From an uncultured Bacilli bacterium (GTDB lineage: Bacteria > Bacillota_I > Bacilli_A > RF39 > UBA660), in the NCBI GenBank assembly GCA_947626445.1, contig CANQSC010000032.1, positions 1-12,367 of the forward strand: 12,367 nucleotides of DNA. Direction: 5' to 3'. Under the pieces are notes generated by a model. The model did not search any database. It was not told the origin of the DNA and was given only the letters and a program-made list of their open reading frames with translations. Below are positions 6,440 to 12,367 of this stretch, piece by piece. A program made the translations under genes and the position numbers. How positions within the stretch are numbered: the first letter of the stretch is position 1; each line of letters starts with the position of its first letter.

Positions 6440-9005
6440 GAAGTTAACTTATAAGAATCTATCCTTAAATAAAAAAAGGACTATTGTTACTATTATTGGT
6501 ATTACTTTGTCTGTTGCTTTGTTGACTGCTGTATGTACAATGTATGTAAGTTTGCTTTCTTCTTTGGTGTCATTTGAAACTAAAGAAAAAGGTGATTTTC
6601 ATGTTAGTTTTTATGATGTTCCTATAAATGAAGTTGATACTATTAGAAATAATCGCCATGTTGAAAATGTTTTTTTAACATCTGATGTTGGTTATGCAAC
6701 TATTAATTCGAAAAATGAGTATAAACCTTATGTTTTTGTTAAAGCTTTTACTTCTAGTTCTTTAGAAAATTTATCTATTAATTTAGTTAGTGGGCGTCTT
6801 CCATTAAATGAAAATGAAATTGTTATTCCGACTCATTTGAAGACTAATGGTCGCTTGGAATTAAATATTGGTGATTCTATTACGTTAGATGTTGGTACAA
6901 GGATTAATTTAGATGATGATGTTATTTTAAAGCAGAATAATCCTTTTTTAGGTAATGAAAAAATTATTAATACTAGTCCTCATACTTATAAAATTGTTGG
7001 TATTGTAAATCGCCCTGCTAGTAATATTGAATCGTATGAAGCTCCTGGTTATACTTTTATTACCTATATTGATGAAAAAGATATACGTGGTAATGTTAGT
7101 GTATATGCAAAATATGATCAAAAATCTTTGAAAAATTATTTAGGAGTTACAGCTAATATTTTGGGTGTTGATGAAAATAGTTATAAGATTTATTATGCTG
7201 GTACTTATCATGAAGATGATTGGGAGAAAATTAAAGATGAAGTGTCTAAAGCTAAATATCAAATTGATATTAATGATTATTTAATTTCTTTACAAACTGA
7301 TCCGATTAATAATAGTGGGATAGGTGGTTTAGGGTTTGTTATTATAATTGTTTGTATTATTATTATTGTTGCCAGTGTTTTTTGTATTAAGAATAGTTTT
7401 GATATATCAATTACGGAAAAAATCAGGCAATATGGGATGTTAAAAAGTATTGGAGCAACTAAAAAGCAAATTAGAAAAAATGTTTTTTTTGAAGCTAGTG
7501 TTTTAGGTATTTTGGGAATTATTTTTGGTTTGTTTTTTGGTCTTGTAGCGTCTTTTATTTTAATTTATGTAAGTAATTATTATTTAAAAGATATGATGAA
7601 TACTGATTTGAAACTTACTTTTACTTTTTCTTATGTTGCTTGTTTAATTTCGGTTATTCTTGGTATTATTACGATTTATTTTTCGGCTTTTAAGAGTGCT
7701 TATAAGGCTAGTAAGGTTTTTCCAATTGATTCTATGCGTAATAGTGGGGAAATTAAAATTAAAAGAAATAAACTTTATTCACCTAAGTTTATTATCAAAT
7801 TATTTGGTATTGGTGGTGAAATTTCTTATAAAAATATGAAAAGAAATAAAAGAAGGTATCGAACAACTGTTATTTCTTTAATTGTTTCTATTTTTGTTTT
7901 TATTGCTTTATCGACATTTATTACTGTAGCTTTTATATCTGTTAAAAATGAGATAAATAATCTTGAGTATAATTTATTTGTAACTTCTAATGATTCTAAT
8001 AGTTTTTCTATTATGCAAGATGTGCCTACTTTAGATAATATTACTGATTATTCGATGGTTTCTACTAATGATGTTGATATTATTAATCCTAAATATAATC
8101 CTGATTATGTTAATCTTCTTGATCTTGATACTTCTAAAAATGATCGTATTTTGCTTGTTACTTTAGGTGATTATCAATATCGTAAGTATCTTGATTCTTT
8201 AAATCTTAATTATGATGATGTTAAAGAAAAAGGAATTTTGGTTGATGAATTACAAATTAGGAAGCAAGATGCTAATGATAAGGTAGAAAAGTATGTGATG
8301 CGTAGTTTTGATTATCAAAAAAATGATTTGATAAATCTTAGTATTTCTAATAAAAGAGTAGATCTATCTGTTGCTTATGTAACTAATAAACAACCTTTTG
8401 GACTTCAAAATTATGTTTCAGAAATTTTAATTATTAGTGATGAATATGCTAGTAATTTATATGAAAATGAAAATTTAACTATTTATTTGTTATCAGATAA
8501 TCCTAATAAATTACAAGATGATATTGATTTGATGTTGAAAGATTGTATTTATAGTCTTAATAATTTAGAAGAAAATTATCAAATGATGAAAAATTTGTAT
8601 ACTTTGATTGCTATTTTCTTATATGGTTTTATAATTGTTATATCATTGATTGGTATTACTAATATCTTTAATACTATAACAACTAATATGAATTTACGAA
8701 AACCAGAGTTTGCTATTTTAAAATCGATTGGTATGACAAGTAAAGAATTTCAACAGATGATTCGTTTAGAAAGTATTTTTATTGGAGCTAAATCTTTATT
8801 ATTTGGTGTTCCTATTGGTCTTATTTTATCTTTTTTAATTCATAAAGTTTTAAGTAGTGAAGGTGTGAGATTTCCCTTTCCTTATGTAAGTATTATTATT
8901 TGTTTTGTGGTTGTTTTTTTGTTAATTAATTTAATTATGAATTATTCTTTAAGTAAAATTAAAAAACAAAATATTATTGAAACTATACGTAATGAAAATA
9001 TTTAG
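6426..9005 (+). CDS. FtsX-family ABC permease, 8 membrane segments with two FtsX domains
   Basis: The product is an 859-residue membrane subunit, partner of the ATPase just upstream. It is a tandem of two halves, each with one membrane segment, a large extracytoplasmic domain and an FtsX core of three segments. Approximate segments are 19-43, 302-325, 358-385, 402-423, 481-505, 725-750, 785-805 and 820-840. The two outer domains span about 45-300 and 506-724. Each FtsX core begins with the usual coupling-region sequence: QYGMLKSIGATKKQIRKN in the first, EFAILKSIGMTSKEFQQM in the second. This 8-TM layout differs from the 10-TM BceB type, so orthology to BceAB should not be assumed. ATG 6426 is preferred over the in-frame ATG 6366 because GGAGGA (6415-6420) sits 5 bases before it and the protein then starts with the typical amphipathic lead-in. 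Transport of peptides or lipids, or sensing for the kinase, are the likely roles. Confidence 0.9.
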   Translation: MNLFKKLTYKNLSLNKKRTIVTIIGITLSVALLTAVCTMYVSLLSSLVSFETKEKGDFHVSFYDVPINEVDTIRNNRHVENVFLTSDVGYATINSKNEYKPYVFVKAFTSSSLENLSINLVSGRLPLNENEIVIPTHLKTNGRLELNIGDSITLDVGTRINLDDDVILKQNNPFLGNEKIINTSPHTYKIVGIVNRPASNIESYEAPGYTFITYIDEKDIRGNVSVYAKYDQKSLKNYLGVTANILGVDENSYKIYYAGTYHEDDWEKIKDEVSKAKYQIDINDYLISLQTDPINNSGIGGLGFVIIIVCIIIIVASVFCIKNSFDISITEKIRQYGMLKSIGATKKQIRKNVFFEASVLGILGIIFGLFFGLVASFILIYVSNYYLKDMMNTDLKLTFTFSYVACLISVILGIITIYFSAFKSAYKASKVFPIDSMRNSGEIKIKRNKLYSPKFIIKLFGIGGEISYKNMKRNKRRYRTTVISLIVSIFVFIALSTFITVAFISVKNEINNLEYNLFVTSNDSNSFSIMQDVPTLDNITDYSMVSTNDVDIINPKYNPDYVNLLDLDTSKNDRILLVTLGDYQYRKYLDSLNLNYDDVKEKGILVDELQIRKQDANDKVEKYVMRSFDYQKNDLINLSISNKRVDLSVAYVTNKQPFGLQNYVSEILIISDEYASNLYENENLTIYLLSDNPNKLQDDIDLMLKDCIYSLNNLEENYQMMKNLYTLIAIFLYGFIIVISLIGITNIFNTITTNMNLRKPEFAILKSIGMTSKEFQQMIRLESIFIGAKSLLFGVPIGLILSFLIHKVLSSEGVRFPFPYVSIIICFVVVFLLINLIMNYSLSKIKKQNIIETIRNENI

Positions 9006-9010
9006 GTGAT
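9004..9010 (+). promoter_or_regulatory. Ribosome binding site that decides the response-regulator start
   Basis: AGGTGAT matches the 3' half of the full anti-Shine-Dalgarno complement. It sits 5 bases before ATG 9016 but only 2 before the in-frame GTG 9013, so the ATG is favoured. It overlaps the permease stop codon, which suggests coupled translation. Confidence 0.7.
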
Positions 9011-9015
9011 AAGTG

Positions 9016-9657
9016 ATGAAAATTTTATTAATTGAGGATAATATTAATATTGGTAAATCTTTAAAAGAGTCTTTAGTTGGTTATGAACTTATTGTTAAAA
9101 CGTCTTTGTCTTTAGCGGGTGATTATTTAGCTAATGAAAAACCTAATATTATTATTTTGGATATATCTTTACCTGATGGTAATGGTTTTGATTTTTTTAA
9201 AAATGTTATTAAAAAGCAAAATATTCCTACTATTATTTTAACTGCGTATGATTCGGAAGAAGATATTGTAAATGGCCTTAATATGGGTGCTGATGATTAT
9301 TTAACTAAACCTTTTAGTATTAAAGAGCTAATTGCCCGAATAAATAAAATTCTTAAAATTAATAAAAATACTATTAAAGTTAAAGATATAACTTATGATT
9401 TTGCTAAAATGATTGTTTATAAAAATGATCAACAAATTAATTTAAGTCCTATTGAATTACAAATTTTAAACTTATTATTTTCTAATATTAATTGTGTAGT
9501 ATCTAGAACGATGATTTTAGATACTATTTGGAATTTAACTGGTAATGATGTTGATGATCATACTGTTACTGTTTATTTTAATCGCTTAAAGAAAAAATTA
9601 AATAGTGATATTATTAAGACTTTGAAAGGAATTGGGTATCGAATAGATGAAGAATAA
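9016..9657 (+). CDS. OmpR-family DNA-binding response regulator
   Basis: The product is a 213-residue cytoplasmic transcription factor, phosphorylated by the kinase encoded next. The receiver domain (about 1-112) has acidic residues Glu7 and Asp8, phospho-acceptor Asp49 in LDISLPDG, Thr75 in ILTAY and Lys97 in TKPF, all canonical. A winged-helix effector domain (about 120-213) has LSPIELQILNLL, the recognition-helix region DDHTVTVYFNRLKKKL and the wing LKGIGYRI. Phosphorylation should promote dimerisation and binding to direct repeats. The pair at 5699-5719, upstream of the operon, is the best candidate site and would make the system autoregulatory. The gene starts 10 bases after the permease stop and overlaps the kinase gene by 11 bases. 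The order, transporter first and regulators last, is the reverse of many bceRS-bceAB loci. Confidence 0.94.
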   Translation: MKILLIEDNINIGKSLKESLVGYELIVKTSLSLAGDYLANEKPNIIILDISLPDGNGFDFFKNVIKKQNIPTIILTAYDSEEDIVNGLNMGADDYLTKPFSIKELIARINKILKINKNTIKVKDITYDFAKMIVYKNDQQINLSPIELQILNLLFSNINCVVSRTMILDTIWNLTGNDVDDHTVTVYFNRLKKKLNSDIIKTLKGIGYRIDEE

Positions 9658-10855
9658 TCTTAAATTAAAAAAATATTATTTTGTTGCTTTATTTATGAGT
9701 TTTTTTCTTAGTCTGACTTTAGTTTTTTTAATATTTTTAGAAAATCAAAAAATTAATAAAAATTATAATTTAGCGTTTGTTTCGATTATTAATAAAGTTA
9801 AAGAAAAATATCCTAATATTAGTGATAATGAAATTATTGGTATTTTAAATTCTTCTAATTATAATGATGAGTTTATTAAAAAATATAGTATTGATGTAAC
9901 TAATGAATCTATTATTCTTCAAAATAATTTTTTAACTAAATATTTTAATTATTTAAACTTTACTTTTATTTTTATTAGTTTATTAATTATTATTTACTTA
10001 TTTAGATTATATTATCAAAAAAGAGCTAAAGAATTAGATGAAATTACTTATTATCTTCAAGAACTTAATAATCAAAATTATACTTTAAAATTAGAAAGTA
10101 TGAGTGAAGATGAATTATCTAAACTTCGTAATGAAATTTATAAAACAACTATTATGTTAAAAGAAAATGCTTTAAATTCTAAAAAAGATAAATTAGAATT
10201 AAAAAAATCTTTAGAAGATATTTCTCATCAATTAAAGACTCCTTTAACATCTATAATGATTATGGTTGATAACTTACTTGATCAACCATCTTTAACCGAA
10301 GCTAAAAAAATAGAATATTTAAGGTCCATTAAAAGGGAAATAACTAATATGAAATTTTTAATAATTAATCTTTTAAAATTATCTAAATTAGAAGTTAATA
10401 TGATTACGTTTCAAAGGAAAAATTATAGTCCTCATCTTTTAGTTAATGAATCAATTAAAAATGTTTTAGCTTTATGTGATTTAAAAAGTATTAAAATAAA
10501 AGTTTTTGGTAAATGTCAGAATAAAATTTTTTGCGATAAACAATGGCAAGTAGAAGCTCTTACTAATATTTTAAAAAATGCTGTTGAACATTCTTTAAAT
10601 AATCATCAAGTATTGGTTAAATTAGAGGAAAATAATCTTTATACGGAAATTAGAATAATTAATTATGGTAAAATTTTAAGTAAAGAGGAAAAACAACATT
10701 TATTTACTAGATTTTATCATTATGATTCATCTTTAAAAGAAAGTATGGGAATTGGGCTATCTTTAGCGAAGGCTATTATTTTAAAAGATAATGGTAAAAT
10801 AGAGGTTCATTCTTTAAAAAATGAGACAACTTTTATTATTAGATATTTTTATTAA
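9647..10855 (+). CDS. Membrane sensor histidine kinase
   Basis: This 402-residue inner-membrane kinase is partner of the regulator upstream. Membrane segments at about 11-31 and 103-123 flank a short extracytoplasmic domain of about 70 residues that contains KYPNISDNEIIGILNSS. A HAMP-like linker follows (about 124-180), then the dimerisation/phosphoacceptor helix with His194 in DISHQLKTPLTS. The ATPase domain has the N-box NILKNAVEHS (Asn307, Asn311), FTRFYH and a G2 box MGIGLSLAKAI. The G1 box reads INYGKILS instead of DxGxG. A similar N-x-G form occurs in VanS-type kinases, so activity is likely. The start ATG lies inside the regulator gene and has no close ribosome binding site (AAAGGA is 16 bases away), so translation is probably coupled. 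Lys is almost always AAA and Leu TTA, unlike murA. The signal sensed is unknown; the sensor is longer than that of intramembrane BceS-type kinases. No terminator is evident after it. Confidence 0.93.
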   Translation: MKNNLKLKKYYFVALFMSFFLSLTLVFLIFLENQKINKNYNLAFVSIINKVKEKYPNISDNEIIGILNSSNYNDEFIKKYSIDVTNESIILQNNFLTKYFNYLNFTFIFISLLIIIYLFRLYYQKRAKELDEITYYLQELNNQNYTLKLESMSEDELSKLRNEIYKTTIMLKENALNSKKDKLELKKSLEDISHQLKTPLTSIMIMVDNLLDQPSLTEAKKIEYLRSIKREITNMKFLIINLLKLSKLEVNMITFQRKNYSPHLLVNESIKNVLALCDLKSIKIKVFGKCQNKIFCDKQWQVEALTNILKNAVEHSLNNHQVLVKLEENNLYTEIRIINYGKILSKEEKQHLFTRFYHYDSSLKESMGIGLSLAKAIILKDNGKIEVHSLKNETTFIIRYFY

Positions 10856-10864
10856 ATTTGACTC

Positions 10865-10893
10865 TTGACAAGTTAATGAATGATGACTATAAT
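10865..10893 (+). promoter_or_regulatory. Consensus sigmaA promoter of htpG
   Basis: TTGACA (10865-10870), exactly 17 bp, then TATAAT (10888-10893): a perfect match to the housekeeping promoter in both hexamers and spacing, with the start expected near 10900. Such a strong promoter implies that expression is limited by a repressor, consistent with the CIRCE element directly downstream. Confidence 0.92.
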
Positions 10894-10898
10894 TCTAA

Positions 10899-10925
10899 TT
10901 AGCAGTTGATTAGATTGAGTGCTAA
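10899..10925 (+). promoter_or_regulatory. CIRCE element, HrcA repressor operator
   Basis: The right arm GAGTGCTAA (10917-10925) is a perfect CIRCE half-site. The left arm TTAGCAGTT (10899-10907) matches 7 of 9 bases of TTAGCACTC, and the spacer is the standard 9 bp. It covers the expected transcription start and ends at the ribosome binding site, so HrcA binding would block initiation. The hrcA gene is not in the window. Confidence 0.88.
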
Positions 10926-10940
10926 AAGGAGAATGATAAA

Positions 10941-12367
10941 ATGAAAGAATTTAAAGCTGAATCTAAAAGATTAATGGAGTTAATGATTAATTCAATTTAT
11001 ACTAATAAGGAAATCTTTTTAAGAGAGATTATTTCTAATGCTTCTGATGCTATTGATAAGTTACATTATGAATCATTAACGAATAAAAAAATGAAAGTTA
11101 ATAAAAAAGATTTTGCTATTGTAGTTTCAATTGATAAAGATAATCGTACCTTAACTATTTCTGATAATGGTATTGGTATGACTAAAGAAGAACTTGAAAA
11201 AAATTTAGGGACAATTGCTAAAAGTGGTTCATTTGATTTTAAAAATGAGAATAAGAAAAAAGAAAATATTGATATAATTGGTCAATTTGGTGTTGGTTTT
11301 TATTCTGCTTTTATGGTTGCTTCTAAAGTTGAAGTAATTTCTAAGGCTTATGGTAGTGATGAAGCTTATGCTTGGTCATCTTCTGGTATAGATGGCTATG
11401 AAATTAAAAAGAGTTCCAAAGAAAATTATGGAACAGATATTATTCTAACTATTAAAGATGAAGAAGAATATAATTGTTATTTAGAAGACTATGAAATTAA
11501 AAGTTTAATTAAAAAATATTCTGATTATATAACTTATCCTATTAAGATGGAAGAAGATTCTAAATTAGAAACGATTAATTCTTTAGTTCCTTTGTGGCGT
11601 CGTAATAAAAATGAAATTAGTGAAGAAGAATATAATACTTTTTATTCTGATAAGTTTTTTGACTATGAAAAACCTTTAAGTCATTTACATATTAAAGCGG
11701 AAGGAGTAGTTGAATTTAATTCTTTAATTTATATTCCATCTCATGCTAGTTATGATTATTATTCTAAAGAATATGAAAAAGGTTTACAATTATATTCTAA
11801 TGGTGTATTAATTATGGAAAAATGTGCTGATTTATTACCTGATTATTTTAGTTTTGCTAAAGGTGTAGTTGATTCATCAGACTTATCTTTAAATATATCT
11901 CGGGAAATGCTTCAACAAAATCGTGTTTTGAAAACTATTGCTAGTAATATTGAAAAACATCTTAAAGGTGAATTACTAAATATGCAAAAAAATAATCGAG
12001 AAGATTATTTGAAATTTTGGGAATCTTTTGGTTTACAAATTAAAGCTGGTATTTCTAATAATTATGGAATGGATAAAGATAAATTAACGGATTTATTAAT
12101 GTTTTATTCATCTAAAGAAGATAAAATGGTTACATTAGATGAATATATTACAAACAATAAAGATGAAAAAGATATTTACTATGCTTGTGGATCTTCTATT
12201 AGTCAAATAAAGTCTTTACCTCAAGTTGAAACTTTAATGGCTAAAGAAAAAGATATTCTATTATGTGATAATTATTTAGATGAATTTGCTTTAAAGACAA
12301 TTAATAAATATCAAGATAAAGAATTTAAAAATGTTTGTTCTGATAATATTGAAGTAGAAAGTGAAGA
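10941..12367 (+). CDS. htpG: Hsp90-family chaperone HtpG, 3'-truncated by the window end
   Basis: HtpG is the bacterial Hsp90, an ATP-dependent cytoplasmic dimeric chaperone. The frame is open from ATG 10941 to the window end, giving 475 of an expected 600 or more residues. The GHKL ATPase domain is clear: FLREIISNASDAIDKL (Glu29 and Asn33 of the ATP site), SDNGIGM, the lid region GTIAKSGSFDF and GQFGVGFYSAFMVA. The middle domain has PLWRRN, IYIPSHA, GLQLYSNGVLI and FAKGVVDSSDLSLNISREMLQQN, whose SRE arginine contacts the ATP gamma-phosphate in Hsp90s. The C-terminal dimerisation domain lies beyond the window. The ATG follows AAAAGGAG (10924-10931) at 9 bases. A perfect sigmaA promoter and a CIRCE operator lie directly upstream, so repression by HrcA and induction by heat or misfolding are predicted. 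In Bacillus subtilis, htpG is not in the CIRCE regulon. Confidence 0.96.
   Translation, partial: MKEFKAESKRLMELMINSIYTNKEIFLREIISNASDAIDKLHYESLTNKKMKVNKKDFAIVVSIDKDNRTLTISDNGIGMTKEELEKNLGTIAKSGSFDFKNENKKKENIDIIGQFGVGFYSAFMVASKVEVISKAYGSDEAYAWSSSGIDGYEIKKSSKENYGTDIILTIKDEEEYNCYLEDYEIKSLIKKYSDYITYPIKMEEDSKLETINSLVPLWRRNKNEISEEEYNTFYSDKFFDYEKPLSHLHIKAEGVVEFNSLIYIPSHASYDYYSKEYEKGLQLYSNGVLIMEKCADLLPDYFSFAKGVVDSSDLSLNISREMLQQNRVLKTIASNIEKHLKGELLNMQKNNREDYLKFWESFGLQIKAGISNNYGMDKDKLTDLLMFYSSKEDKMVTLDEYITNNKDEKDIYYACGSSISQIKSLPQVETLMAKEKDILLCDNYLDEFALKTINKYQDKEFKNVCSDNIEVESE

Noticed and set aside
7978..7986. A third copy of TTGTAACTT as another regulator site
   Set aside because: It is single, lies inside the permease coding region, and has no partner at 11 bp, so chance is the simpler explanation in this AT-rich sequence.

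Overview
The window is very AT-rich and every gene lies on the + strand. It reads cleanly with UGA as stop and UGG as Trp (for example in EF-Tu's neighbour MurA, the response regulator and HtpG), so it is not a Mycoplasma/Spiroplasma-type code. The str-operon fragment fusA-tuf, AGGTG/AAGGAG ribosome binding sites, a peptidoglycan gene (murA), a CIRCE heat-shock operator and an FtsX-type ABC transporter paired with an OmpR/VanS-type two-component system all point to a low-GC monoderm Firmicute. My best guess is an uncultured, possibly reduced-genome, member of Bacilli (RF39/Erysipelotrichia-like). The taxonomic call is inference.

Layout. 1-2841: the end of the str operon, with fusA (EF-G, cut by the window start), a likely internal promoter, tuf (EF-Tu) and a clear intrinsic terminator. 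2940-4933: murA, started at TTG behind an extended -10 promoter, followed 33 bases later by a membrane-anchored SGNH-fold protein in which all the catalytic positions are substituted. 4963-5698: a promoter and an unrecognised helical cytoplasmic protein. 5699-10855: a compact sensing/transport operon of ABC ATPase, 8-TM FtsX permease, OmpR-family response regulator and histidine kinase, with overlapping or nearly touching genes. It is preceded by two 9-bp direct repeats exactly 11 bp apart over the likely -35 region, which is the geometry expected for an OmpR-family regulator controlling its own operon. 10865-12367: a perfect-consensus sigmaA promoter (TTGACA, 17 bp, TATAAT), a CIRCE operator across the expected transcription start, and htpG (Hsp90), cut by the window end.

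How it fits together. fusA/tuf serve translation elongation, murA catalyses the first committed step of peptidoglycan synthesis, and htpG is a chaperone that appears to be under HrcA repression. The central four-gene block resembles envelope-stress or antimicrobial-peptide sensing modules: the kinase has a short extracytoplasmic domain, the regulator probably binds the direct repeats upstream, and the transporter is probably both the output and possibly part of the sensing. No intergenic stretch exceeds about 155 bases. No tRNA, rRNA, insertion sequence or CRISPR array was seen. The points most worth following up are the putative regulator operator, the apparently dead SGNH protein beside murA, and the CIRCE control of htpG.
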